From Streptomyces sp. NBC_00271 (GTDB lineage: Bacteria > Actinomycetota > Actinomycetes > Streptomycetales > Streptomycetaceae), in contig NZ_CP108070.1 in NCBI RefSeq assembly GCF_036178845.1, forward strand, positions 310,001-374,000: a DNA stretch of 64,000 nt, read 5' to 3'. The position numbers and the translations under genes were made by a program. The notes under the pieces are model-generated. The model was not told the origin of the DNA and searched no databases. It was given only the letters and a program-made list of their open reading frames with translations. Positions 1-7,812 of this stretch are shown here, one piece after another; positions within the stretch are counted from its first letter, which is position 1, and each line of letters starts with the position of its first letter.

Positions 1-614
1 AAGTCCGTCAGCGCGGGACTGTAGGCGGCGCCGCCCGCGCACGGGCCGAGCATCACCGAGATCTGCGGGATGACGCCCGACGCCTTCGTGTTGCGCTGGA
101 AGATGCCGCCGTAGCCGGCGAGCGCACTCACGCCCTCCTGGATGCGGGCGCCCGCACCGTCGTTGAGGGAGACCAGCGGCGCGCCGGCCGCGATGGCCAT
201 GTCCATGATCTTGTGGATCTTCGTGGCGTGCGCCTCGCCCAGCGCACCGCCGAAGATACGGAAGTCGTGCGCGTAGACGAAGACCGTACGGCCCTCCACC
301 GTGCCCCAGCCGGTGACGACACCGTCGGTGTACGGCTTCCTGGCCTCCAGGCCGAACCCGGTCGCCCGGTGCCGGCGCAACTGCTCGACCTCCTGGAAGC
401 TGCCTTCGTCCAGCAGCAGGGCGATGCGCTCCCGGGCGGTCAGCTTGCCCTTGGCGTGCTGCGCCTCGGTCGCCTTCTCGCTGGGTCCTCGCAGCGCCGC
501 CTCGCGGATCGCGTGCAGTTCGGCCACGCGCCCGCGGATGTCGGCCGGGGCCGGGCCCTGGGCGGGGGTGGGGGCGGGGCCCTGGGTACGGGCGGGGGCG
601 GTGGTCAATGCCAT
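1..614 (-). CDS. acyl-CoA carboxylase beta (carboxyltransferase) subunit, 3' end off window
   Basis: The first ~204 residues of a biotin-dependent acyl-CoA carboxylase carboxyltransferase (acetyl-/propionyl-CoA type) are present; the rest lies left of base 1. The enzyme moves CO2 from carboxy-biotin to acyl-CoA, giving malonyl- or methylmalonyl-CoA for polyketide synthesis. Visible family features are the [19 protein letters not shown] stretch, [12 protein letters not shown] and [20 protein letters not shown], which supplies oxyanion-hole glycines. The ATG has an AAAGGGA site upstream. The N-terminus carries an Ala/Pro/Gly-rich leader with a repeated TQGPAP-like unit. It lies downstream of the epsilon-subunit gene on the same strand, so the two are probably co-transcribed. 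Whether it prefers acetyl- or propionyl-CoA cannot be read from this part. Confidence 0.93.
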   Translation of the reverse strand, partial: MALTTAPARTQGPAPTPAQGPAPADIRGRVAELHAIREAALRGPSEKATEAQHAKGKLTARERIALLLDEGSFQEVEQLRRHRATGFGLEARKPYTDGVVTGWGTVEGRTVFVYAHDFRIFGGALGEAHATKIHKIMDMAIAAGAPLVSLNDGAGARIQEGVSALAGYGGIFQRNTKASGVIPQISVMLGPCAGGAAYSPALTD

Positions 615-680
615 GTCAGGTCCCTTTCTGGGGCGGGTAGTTCCGCATCACCGCCGGGCCCGGTGGGTGCGGGGGCGGTG

Positions 681-875
681 TCACTGCCAGCTGCGCGGGG
701 CCCGGCGGGTGCGGGGCCGCCACCAGCGGGAGCCGTTGACCGGCCTGCCCCGGCCGGGGAACGCGCCGCCCGCGCGCAGCGCGAGCAGCACCACGGTGAG
801 TGCGGCCAGTTCCTCGTCGCTGGCCTGCCCGCGCTCCACGCGCAGGACGGGCTCGTGGTGCTCCGGCGTGCCCAT
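681..875 (-). CDS. acyl-CoA carboxylase epsilon subunit
   Basis: A 64-residue protein with the signature of actinobacterial carboxylase epsilon subunits: a VERGQASDEELAALTVVLLAL core and a basic, Trp-rich tail (WWRPRTRRAPRSWQ). Epsilon subunits tether and stimulate the beta hexamer in Streptomyces-type carboxylases. The ATG at 875 is chosen because a strong GGAGGAGG lies 5 bases upstream; an in-frame GTG/ATG at 920 lacks such a site. It precedes the beta gene by 66 bases on the same strand; in many Streptomyces loci epsilon follows beta, so the order here is reversed. Position beside PKS genes points to malonyl-CoA supply. Confidence 0.85.
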   Translation of the reverse strand: MGTPEHHEPVLRVERGQASDEELAALTVVLLALRAGGAFPGRGRPVNGSRWWRPRTRRAPRSWQ

Positions 876-1095
876 ACCCCCTCCTCCGGTCGTGGGGACA
901 CCGTCGGCCACCGGGCTCAAGAACCGCTCTCACTGCGCTCGAAGAGCACTGCACACGGCGGGGCAAAGGCGCGTGAGGGGGTGTGTGCGGGGGCGGGGGT
1001 TCTTAACTGCTGTGGGCTTCGTCGTCGAATCTCAGTGTTTCTCAACTTCCGTTGATGGCAGGGGTGTTGTCGGTGGTGGCCGGTAGCCTGACCGG

Positions 1096-2409
1096 GTGAT
1101 CGTCAGGCATGCCTACCGGTTTGCACTGGACCCGACGCCTGGTCAGGCCGGGGCGCTGCTGCGGCATGCCGGTGCGGCCCGGGTGGCGTTCAACTGGGGT
1201 ATTACGCAGGTGAAAGCGAACCTCGGGCAGCGGGAGGCGGAACGGTCCTACGGCATGGCCGAGGCCGATCTGACGCCGTCGTTCGGCTGGTCGATGTATT
1301 CCCTGCGCAAGGCCTGGAACACAGCGAAGAGGGAGGTGGCGCCATGGTGGGCGGAGTGCTCGAAGGAGGCGTACGCCACCGGGCTGGATCAGCTCGCCCG
1401 GGCCTTGGAGAACTGGTCCGGTTCCAAGCGCGGCAAGCGCAAGGGCCCGCGGATGGGCTTTCCCCGCTACAAGTCGAAGCGGAAGACCACGCCGTCGGCT
1501 TCGTTCACCACCGGCACGATCCGCTTGGAAGACGACCGCAGGCATGTCACGCTCCCGGTCCTGGGAACGATCAGGACGCATGAGTCCACACGCAAGCTGC
1601 ACCGCCGGATCGCGGCCGGCACGGCGGTGGTGAAGTCGGCGACCGTCCGCCGCGAGGCGGGCCGCTGGTTCGTGTCCTTCACCTGCGAAGTCGAGCGCAC
1701 CGACCGTACCCCGTCCCGAGCGGATACGGTGATCGGCGTCGACCTGGGCATCAAGCACCTCGCGGTGTTCTCCGACGGCCGCCCGACCGCCGAGAACCCC
1801 AGACACTACGACACCGCGCGCCGCAAGCTCGGCCGCCTGTCCCGTACGGCCGCCCGCCGTCTGGGCCCTGACCGGCGCACCGGGCAGCAGCCTTCGAAGC
1901 GTTGGCAGCGCGCGGATGCGGCCCGCAACCGGGTGCACTGCCGCACCGCGAACCTGCGGCGGGACGCGCTCCACAAGCTCACCACCCCCCTGGCCCGCGA
2001 GTACGGCACGATCGTGGTGGAAGACCTCAACGTCTCGGGAATGCTCAAGAACCGCAGACTCGCCCGCGTCGTGGCCGACGCCGGATTCGGCGAGATCCGG
2101 CGTCAACTCGCCTACAAAACCCGGTGGAACGGCGGAACGCTCGAAGTGGCGGACCGCTGGTTCCCCAGCAGCAAGACGTGTTCCGGATGCCAGGCAGTGA
2201 CACCCAAACTGCCTCTCCGGATACGGATGTACGCATGCGACCACTGCGGACTCGTCCTCGACCGGGATGAGAACGCGGCACTGAACCTCGCCGCGCTCGT
2301 GAAGCGGCACGTCGCCGGGAGTGGCCCGGAGACAGAAAACGGACGTGGAGCCGACCGTAAGACCCCGTCCTGCGGGGCCGGTGGCATTGAAGCGTCTACC
2401 CCGCATTGA
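1096..2409 (+). CDS. tnpB: TnpB-type RNA-guided nuclease / IS200-IS605 accessory protein
   Basis: A 437-residue OrfB/TnpB protein. The N-terminal helix-turn-helix region (about 1-50) begins HAYRFALDPTPGQ. RuvC-like catalytic residues are visible as the Asp in GVDLGIKHLA (about 215), the Glu in VVEDLNV (about 312) and the Asp in LDRDENAALNLA (about 393), with a CxxC...CxxC zinc finger (CSGC, CDHCG) before the last. Known TnpBs are RNA-guided DNA nucleases that use an omega-RNA from the element's right end. No tnpA transposase is adjacent, so this is a stand-alone IS1341-type copy. The GTG start gives the standard short N-terminus. All three catalytic acids and the zinc ligands are present, so it may be active. 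Confidence 0.93.
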   Translation: MIVRHAYRFALDPTPGQAGALLRHAGAARVAFNWGITQVKANLGQREAERSYGMAEADLTPSFGWSMYSLRKAWNTAKREVAPWWAECSKEAYATGLDQLARALENWSGSKRGKRKGPRMGFPRYKSKRKTTPSASFTTGTIRLEDDRRHVTLPVLGTIRTHESTRKLHRRIAAGTAVVKSATVRREAGRWFVSFTCEVERTDRTPSRADTVIGVDLGIKHLAVFSDGRPTAENPRHYDTARRKLGRLSRTAARRLGPDRRTGQQPSKRWQRADAARNRVHCRTANLRRDALHKLTTPLAREYGTIVVEDLNVSGMLKNRRLARVVADAGFGEIRRQLAYKTRWNGGTLEVADRWFPSSKTCSGCQAVTPKLPLRIRMYACDHCGLVLDRDENAALNLAALVKRHVAGSGPETENGRGADRKTPSCGAGGIEASTPH

Positions 2410-2480
2410 TACCTCCTGGTAGCGAGTGAGACGGGGACCTTCGCCCAGCAACGGGCGAATCACCGATTCGCAGAAACTCG
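2335..2480 (+). ncRNA. candidate omega-RNA / right-end structure of the TnpB element
   Basis: The last tnpB codons and following DNA can fold into several stems: CCCCG-tcctg-CGGGG near 2363-2377, an outer CGTCTACC with GGTAG...AGACG spanning about 2392-2438, and CGCCC-agcaac-GGGCG near 2444-2460. Omega-RNAs of TnpB systems are made from exactly this place, overlapping the gene's 3' end and the right end, with the guide just outside. The exact 3' border and guide are not defined here. This is inferred from position plus visible pairing. Confidence 0.4.
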
Positions 2481-2925
2481 GTGAACGGGAAACGCTTCGG
2501 CCAGCTGCCGCCCGTGCGGGCGGGCGGGCGGAGGGGGCGGCGGGGCCGGGTGGCGGCGCGGGCGGCGCGCGGTGCGGCGCGTATGCGGCGGGGCGGGGAC
2601 ATGGTGTCTTGACTGCGCCGGTGGCGGTGATTACGGATCCGGCCGGCCCCGCGCCGGCGCGCGGGAAAGAGGGACGACGGTAGCCGTGTGGAGTGCGGCG
2701 ACAGCGGAATCAGGAGTTCTCTTCGAGCGGCCGTACACACGTTCTCCAGCGCGCCGAACGCCGTACGCGGCACCGGACTTGGAAGTCCGCTCGAGAACGG
2801 ATCCAGGAAAACGCTGGACGGGGACGGCCGCGGCTAGCGTGAGCGGCGGCGCGGATTTCCGGCCAACAAAGTGGAACGGGACAAGGAGCTCGACGACATA
2901 CGGAATGCGGAATACGGAGGAGACC
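2410..2925. other. intergenic region ahead of the first SARP gene
   Basis: There is no convincing gene in these 516 bases. The left part holds the TnpB right end; 2510-2680 is very GC-rich with short GGC/GGGC repeats. A possible promoter for the SARP gene is CTGGAC...TAGCGT at about 2813-2839, with a 15-base spacer that is shorter than ideal. Single TCGAG-type motifs occur near 2716 and 2790 but not at SARP-box spacing. Confidence 0.4.
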
Positions 2926-3747
2926 GTGAGGATTCAGGTTCTGGGTCCGTTGAGTGCCGAGGTCAACGGGGGATCCATCGTTCCGAGCGCGGGCAAGCCG
3001 CGGCAGATCCTGTCGCTGCTGGCGTTGTATCCCGGGCGGGTGATGCCCGTCCCGACCCTCATGGAGGAGATCTGGGCGACACAGCCGCCGCAGAGCGCGC
3101 TGACCACGCTGCAGACCTACATCCTGCAGCTGCGCCGGCGGCTGGGCACCGCGATGGGGCCCGGTGCGCCGGGCGGCGCCAAGGAGGTGCTGGCCACCCG
3201 GCACGGCGGCTATCTGCTGCAGATCCCGCCCGACTGCGTCGACGTGCACCAGTACGACCGGCTGACGAGGGAGGGCCAGGCCGCTTTCGAGAGCGGTGAC
3301 GACGAGGTGTCCGCCGCCCGTTTCAAGGCGGCCCTGGGCCTGTGGCAGGGCCCCGCCCTGGTCGACGTACGGCTGGGGCCGGTCCTGGAGATCGAGGTGG
3401 TGCGGCTGGAGGAGAGCCGGCTGGTCACCGTGGAACGGCGCATCGACGCCGACCTGCGGCTGGGCCGGCACGCCGAACTCATCGCCGAGCTCATCGAACT
3501 GACCGCCCGTCACCCCCAGCACGAGGGACTGCACTCCCAGGCCATGGTGGCGCTCTACCGCTCCGGCCGGCAGGCCTCCGCGCTGGAGGTCTACCGCCGG
3601 CTGCGGGTGCGGCTGATCGAGGACCTGGGCGTGGAACCCTCCCCCCAGCTGCAACGCCTCCACCAGGCCGTCCTGACCGTCGACCCCCAGCTGGACGTCC
3701 TCGCGGGCCCGCGCCACAGCTCCACCTACGACCTGTTCACGGCCTGA
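2926..3747 (+). CDS. SARP-family transcriptional activator (first copy)
   Basis: A 273-residue Streptomyces antibiotic regulatory protein of the small ActII-ORF4/DnrI type. Residues 1-95 form the winged-helix DNA-binding domain (PRQILSLLALYPGRVMPVPTLMEEIW, TLQTYILQLRRRL) and about 100-250 the bacterial transcriptional activation domain (RLEESRLVTVERRIDADLRLGRH, ALYRSGRQASALEVYRRLR). SARPs bind tandem TCGAG-type heptamers and recruit RNA polymerase to biosynthetic promoters. GTG at 2926 follows GGAGGAG by 5 bases; the in-frame ATG at 2905 is 16 bases from its AAGGAG and less likely. It is probably a pathway activator of the polyketide cluster, paired with a second SARP at 15402-16298. Confidence 0.9.
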   Translation: MRIQVLGPLSAEVNGGSIVPSAGKPRQILSLLALYPGRVMPVPTLMEEIWATQPPQSALTTLQTYILQLRRRLGTAMGPGAPGGAKEVLATRHGGYLLQIPPDCVDVHQYDRLTREGQAAFESGDDEVSAARFKAALGLWQGPALVDVRLGPVLEIEVVRLEESRLVTVERRIDADLRLGRHAELIAELIELTARHPQHEGLHSQAMVALYRSGRQASALEVYRRLRVRLIEDLGVEPSPQLQRLHQAVLTVDPQLDVLAGPRHSSTYDLFTA

Positions 3748-4089
3748 CAGACCCGCCCCCCGCCCCCGCAGCGAGTCGCGGCGGGGGCGGGCAGCGGCGG
3801 GAGGGATACTGCGGGCCGGCGGCGGACGGCGGCGGCCCGTCCGCCGCTGCGGCTGCGGGCCGGACCGGGCCCGGTCCGCCTCAGCGGCGGTGGCGCCCGG
3901 CCGCGGGGCTGCCAGCGCGGTGGCAGCCGGCCGCCGGGCGGCCCTCTCGAAACGTCGTCAGCACGCCCCGAACGACCAGAAGTGGTTATGCCGATGACAA
4001 GCAGCAGCGCATGCCGATGAGTTCTGACATCGGTTCATGCTCCGTGAGCGCGAGCATGTCGGTGAGTTTTGACACCGCTTCGACGCGGG
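3748..4089. other. intergenic region with two hairpins
   Basis: No gene is seen. After a GC-rich stretch there are two adjacent inverted repeats: CCGATG (4014-4019) with CATCGG (4028-4033), and CATGCT (4036-4041) with AGCATG (4053-4058). They lie between the ends of the SARP gene and of the opposing nucleotidyltransferase remnant, a place where convergent transcripts would terminate. No T-run follows either stem. Confidence 0.4.
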
Positions 4090-4585
4090 TCAAAAGTGCG
4101 TGGCGATCCCGAAGACGCGGCGAAGTTCTGCCATGTCGTGCCGGTCACGTTCCGTTGGTTCGTATCCCTGATGGAAGTAGACCTGCTGCTTCGGCGGACA
4201 AGCACGGGATGGGCGTCCCCTGGATGGTGCCCGTCACGAAGCAGGAGGAGGGATAGACGAAGGGACGTTGCGGTTCGGGTGACGCCTGCACTGCTGAGCC
4301 GTCATCACTGAAGACCAGCGGATGAAGGTCGATCTCCCGGCCGTCCGGAGCCTTCACGACGAATCGGATGGGTCTCCAGTTCAGGCTCTCCACGAAGCCT
4401 CCCGCGGAGAGGGCCGCCAGCACGGCGGCTTCCTGGTCTTGCCGGTGCATCAGGTCCAGGTCGCGATGGTCTCGGGTCTGCTCGCCGATCAGAGCGTCGA
4501 TCCCCCATCCGCCACCGACCCAGACGCCGGCCTCCGCCCGCTGCAACAGGGCCAGGACGAACAACACGTCATCAGCTGTCATCAC
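4090..4585 (-). pseudogene. frameshifted nucleotidyltransferase (lincosamide/aminoglycoside LnuA-ANT type)
   Basis: This encodes a small nucleotidyltransferase that would adenylylate a lincosamide or aminoglycoside. The N-terminal 130 residues read cleanly: WVGGGWGIDALIGEQTRDHRDLDL contains the GG-W and DLD metal-binding pattern. The frame is broken at about 4183-4190, where one extra base in a GCAGCAGG context shifts reading and stops after 146 residues. In the next frame the family C-terminus continues (QVYFHQGYEPTERDRHDMAEL) to a TGA at 4090-4092, restoring a normal length of about 164 residues. The GTG start is at 4585. The gene is probably dead unless the extra base is a sequencing error. 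Confidence 0.8.
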
Positions 4586-4599
4586 CCGGCGCAGGCTAG

Positions 4600-6167
4600 T
4601 ACTCCAGCAGCACTTTGACGTTTTCCCTGTTCAGGGGCGGTCTGGGTGAGTGTAGAGGGCTGATGACCGGCCTGTGTTCTCTTTCCCGGGCCGCCCCTCG
4701 ATCGTGTGCAGCCGCCGCTGATAGTGACAGCGGTCCGGGCAGCCTCCCTGCGTGATCGACGAGCGTGCAGTTGAGATCTGGAACGACGAACTCGAGGAAC
4801 TGTTCCTGCGTACCGGCCACCGCTTCAGGCGTGTCGAGCCGCGTCGCCGGATGCGTGACTACATCCGTGGACTACTGGGCCCGGTCGGCCGCAAAAACGG
4901 CTGGCAGCTGGCCGAATACGCCGGACACCGCACACCCGACCGCCTCCAGCGGCTTCTCAACGGCGCCCGCTGGGACGCCGATGAGCTCCGCGACGACCTC
5001 CAGCACTACGTAGCCGAACGGCTCGGCGAGCCCGACGGGATCCTCATCCTCGACGACACCGGCTTCCTCAAGAAGGGCACCACCTCGGCCGGCGTGCAGC
5101 GCCAGTACTCCGGCACCGCCGGCCGCACCGAGAACTGCCAGATCGGCGTGTTCGCCGCCTACGCCACCACCCGTGGACGCGCCCTGGTGGACCGGGAGTT
5201 GTACCTGCCCAAGACCTGGACCGACGACCGCGACCGCTGCCGCGCCGCCCACATCCCCAACGAGCGGACTTTCGCCACCAAACCCGACCTGGCCAAGGCC
5301 ATGGTGCTGCGGGCGATCGCCTCACCGCTGCCGATCGCATGGGTGACCGCGGACGCCGCCTACGGCCAGGAATGGCGGCTGCGCCACATGCTGGAGGAGA
5401 CCAGCCTGGGGTATGTACTCGCGGTTCCCAAGTCCCAGCAGGTGCCCCACTTCGGACGCATCGACCACCTCTTCTCCCAAGCACCCGACGAAGCGTGGGA
5501 GAGGCATTCGTGCGGTGACGGTGCCAAGGGCCCGCGCGTCTACCACTGGGCCGCCCTGCAGATCACGCCCATCGAGGACTTCGACGACGAGATGCCCACC
5601 CACCAGCGGTGGGCACTGGCCCGCCGCAGCATCAGCAAGCCCGAAGAGATCGCCTACTACCTCGCCTACGCACCGCTCGGCACCACCATCGAGCACCTGG
5701 TCCGCGTCGCCGGGACGCGCTGGGCCATCGAGGAAGCCTTCCAGGCCGCGAAGAACGAATGCGGCCTCGACCAGTACGAAGTCCGCCGCTACACCGGCTG
5801 GATGCGGCACATCACCCTGGCCATGCTGGCGCATGCCTTTCTGGCCGTCATGGCCGTCGACGCCGCGGCAAAAGGGGCAGCAGAAACGGTTCCTGCCTCG
5901 CGCCCCTCACCGTGGCAGAAATTCGGCGGCTCCTGGCAACTGGCCACTCATCCACCGCCGTTCACCAGCCCCTCATCAGCGCACGCGCGTTGAGGTGGTC
6001 ACACTGGCGCAGACGACGCCAAGCCGTCGCCCGCCGCTGTCACTATCAGCGGCGGCTGCACACGATCGAGGGGCGGCCCGGGAAAGAGAACACAGGCCGG
6101 TCATCAGCCCTCTACACTCACCCAGACCGCCCCTGAACAGGGAAAACGTCAAAGTGCTGCTGGAGTA
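4600..6167 (+). mobile_element. IS701-family insertion sequence with 134-bp perfect terminal inverted repeats
   Basis: The ends 4600-4733 and 6034-6167 are perfect inverted copies over 134 bases, beginning TACTCCAGCAGCACTTTGAC at the left. Both ends are flanked by CTAG (4596-4599 and 6168-6171), which fits the 4-bp YTAR target duplications known for IS701. The single transposase gene lies between the repeats. The right side has been joined to an IS630 element, whose TA duplication lies inside the right-hand CTAG. Confidence 0.85.
4752..5993 (+). CDS. IS701-family transposase
   Basis: A 413-residue DDE transposase of the IS701/IS4-like group. Candidate catalytic residues are Asp in [12 protein letters not shown] (about 98), Asp in WVTADAAYG (about 200) and Glu in [24 protein letters not shown] (about 327); the last carries the Y-(2)-R-(3)-E-like context. 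Family hallmarks [20 protein letters not shown] and LPKTW are present. GTG at 4752 gives the usual MIDER-like start. The gene is uninterrupted and its terminal repeats are intact, so the element may be functional. Confidence 0.92.
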   Translation: MIDERAVEIWNDELEELFLRTGHRFRRVEPRRRMRDYIRGLLGPVGRKNGWQLAEYAGHRTPDRLQRLLNGARWDADELRDDLQHYVAERLGEPDGILILDDTGFLKKGTTSAGVQRQYSGTAGRTENCQIGVFAAYATTRGRALVDRELYLPKTWTDDRDRCRAAHIPNERTFATKPDLAKAMVLRAIASPLPIAWVTADAAYGQEWRLRHMLEETSLGYVLAVPKSQQVPHFGRIDHLFSQAPDEAWERHSCGDGAKGPRVYHWAALQITPIEDFDDEMPTHQRWALARRSISKPEEIAYYLAYAPLGTTIEHLVRVAGTRWAIEEAFQAAKNECGLDQYEVRRYTGWMRHITLAMLAHAFLAVMAVDAAAKGAAETVPASRPSPWQKFGGSWQLATHPPPFTSPSSAHAR

Positions 6168-7307
6168 CTAGTGTCCTGCGCCAGAGATCCGTCGGCAGAA
6201 GCGGGCGAGGGAGTCGAGGATTTCTTCGGCCGTCTTGGTCCAGACGAACGGCTTGGGGGCTTCGTTCCAGTCCTTGACCCATGCCCGGATGTCGGCTTCC
6301 AGGGCCTGGATGTTTTTGTGTGCGCCGCGGCGGATCATCTGGTGGGCGAGGTAGCCGAACCACCGCTCGACCTGGTTGATCCAGGACGAGCCGGTCGGGG
6401 TGAAGTGCAGCTCGAACCGCGGGTGTTTGGCCAGCCAAGCCTTGATCGCGGGTGTCTTGTGGGTGCCGTAATTGTCCACGATCAGGTGGACCTGCAAGTG
6501 CGCGGGCACCTCCTTGTCGATCCGGATCAGGAACTTCTTGAACTCCACGGCCCGGTGCCGGCGGTGCAGGGCAGTGATGACTTCACCCGTGGCGACATCG
6601 AACGCGGCGAACAACGTGGTCAGGCCGTTGCGCACATAGTCGTGCGTACGCCGCTCGGGCATGCCCGGCATTATCGGCAGCACCGGCTGGGACCGGTCCA
6701 GTGCCTGGATCTGCGACTTCTCGTCCACCGACAGCACCACCGCACCCTCGGGCGGGTTGAAGTACAAGCCCACGACGTCGTAGACCTTCTCCACGAACAA
6801 CGGGTCCGTCGACAGCTTGAAGGTGTCCGCCAGATGCGGCTTGAGCTGGAACTGCCGCCAGATCCGGCCCACGGTCGACTTCGACAGACCACTGTGCTGC
6901 GCCATCGATGTCCGCGACCAGTGGGTGGCGTTCTTCGGGAGCTGTTCCAGCGTGGTGACCACCACCGCTTCCACCTGATCGACGCTGATGGTGGGCGGCC
7001 GGCCCGGCCGGGGCTCGTCCGCCAGCCCGTCCAGCCGCTCGGCGAGGAAGCGTCGGCGCCACTTGCGGACGGTGTCCGCGGTCACCCGCAGTTCCCGGGC
7101 GACCGCGACGATCGGCGGCACCTCCGGGCCCGCGCACGCCAGCACGATCCGCGCGCGCAGGGCCAGCGCCTGGGCCGATGTAGCCCGACGCGTCCACCGC
7201 TCCAACACCGCCCGCTCGTCATCAGACAGCAGCAACGGTTCCAGCTTCGGGCCCCGACGAGGAGCTGACGCACCAGCAGTAGAAGTCACGCAACTTCTAA
7301 CGATCAA
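6168..7307 (-). CDS. IS630-family DDE transposase
   Basis: A 379-residue transposase. An N-terminal winged helix-turn-helix (RARIVLACAGPEVPPIVAVARELRVTADTVRKWRRRF, about 45-90) precedes a DDE domain with Asp in LSVDEKSQIQALDR (about 190), Asp in HLIVDNYGTHKT (about 273) and Glu in SSWINQVERWFGYL (about 310). The TTG at 7307 gives the longest form; GTG at 7289 is an alternative. The stop codon TAG is not inside the element: its TA comes from the target-site duplication and its G from flanking DNA. The gene is complete. Confidence 0.92.
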   Translation of the reverse strand: MIVRSCVTSTAGASAPRRGPKLEPLLLSDDERAVLERWTRRATSAQALALRARIVLACAGPEVPPIVAVARELRVTADTVRKWRRRFLAERLDGLADEPRPGRPPTISVDQVEAVVVTTLEQLPKNATHWSRTSMAQHSGLSKSTVGRIWRQFQLKPHLADTFKLSTDPLFVEKVYDVVGLYFNPPEGAVVLSVDEKSQIQALDRSQPVLPIMPGMPERRTHDYVRNGLTTLFAAFDVATGEVITALHRRHRAVEFKKFLIRIDKEVPAHLQVHLIVDNYGTHKTPAIKAWLAKHPRFELHFTPTGSSWINQVERWFGYLAHQMIRRGAHKNIQALEADIRAWVKDWNEAPKPFVWTKTAEEILDSLARFCRRISGAGH

Positions 7308-7324
7308 CTACTGGCGCAGGACAC
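6171..7324 (-). mobile_element. IS630-family insertion sequence
   Basis: The terminal inverted repeats are GTGTCCTGCGCCA at 6171-6183 and TGGCGCAGGACAC at 7312-7324, flanked by TA at 6169-6170 and 7325-7326, the expected IS630/Tc1 target duplication. The element is 1154 bases long with one transposase gene. Removing it and one TA regenerates CTGGAGTACTAGTACTCCAG, a perfect 20-base palindrome joining the right end of the IS701 element to a second TACTCCAG-type end. Confidence 0.9.
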
Positions 7325-7327
7325 TAG

Positions 7328-7812
7328 TACTCCAGTTGCAGATCGTGATCTTGTTGGTCGGGTGCCTGGTCCCGTACCGAACCGATCCCCGCCTCGATTG
7401 GTCCGGTCCGATGCGCTTGCCGTCTCAGCTGGATTGGTCAGTGGAGGGGCCGATGGCGCTGTCCGTGCCGTAGAAGCGGCCCTGGTCGCACAGGGCGTCG
7501 ATCTCGGCGTTGTCTTCCTCGCTCAGTTGTGCATCCAGCGCAACGCTGATGACGCGTCGGGCGCGGGCCAATCGCCGAGCGACATCCCAGTCGGCGATGA
7601 AATGTGCCGACGGTGTACTCGTCAGCGGTTCCGGATGCCTGGCGCGATCCAAGTCGGTCGAGGGAAACGACGAACTCGTTCAGGTCCTGCAGTACTGAGA
7701 CGACCTCGCTGAGGGGCATGCGGATCTCTCGGGAGGACATGTCCATCAGCCGATTCAACTCCAGAGTTGGTGCTCGGGCCCAGATCCCTGATCTTGGTGG
7801 TCGGAGCTGGTC
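7328..7812. repeat. segment bounded by imperfect direct repeats resembling IS ends
   Basis: TACTCCAGTTGCAGATCG...TGATCTTGTTGGTCGGGTGCCTGGTCC at 7328-7371 recurs imperfectly as ACTCCAGAGTTGG...TGATCTTGGTGGTCGGAGCTGGTCC at about 7760-7812. The first copy looks like a second IS701-type end (TACTCCAG) facing the element on its left. The segment between them contains only a frameshifted short gene. It may be a remnant or non-autonomous element; no transposase is present. Confidence 0.35.
7425..7746 (-). pseudogene. short hypothetical gene, apparently frameshifted
   Basis: From ATG at 7746 or 7740 the reading MSSREIRMPLSEVVSVLQDL followed by NEFVVSLDR looks like coding sequence, but a shift of one base at about 7655 is needed to join it to the equally plausible continuation FIADWDVARRLARARRVISV and AEIDALCDQGRFYG ending at 7425. 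The joined product would be about 107 residues, acidic and helical. I do not recognise a function. It lies inside the repeat-bounded segment next to the IS630 element and may have arrived with it. Confidence 0.4.

Noticed and set aside
4014..4058. Possible integron attC site after the nucleotidyltransferase gene
   Set aside because: The hairpins lack the RYYYAAC/GTTRRRY ends of attC sites and no integron integrase is present.
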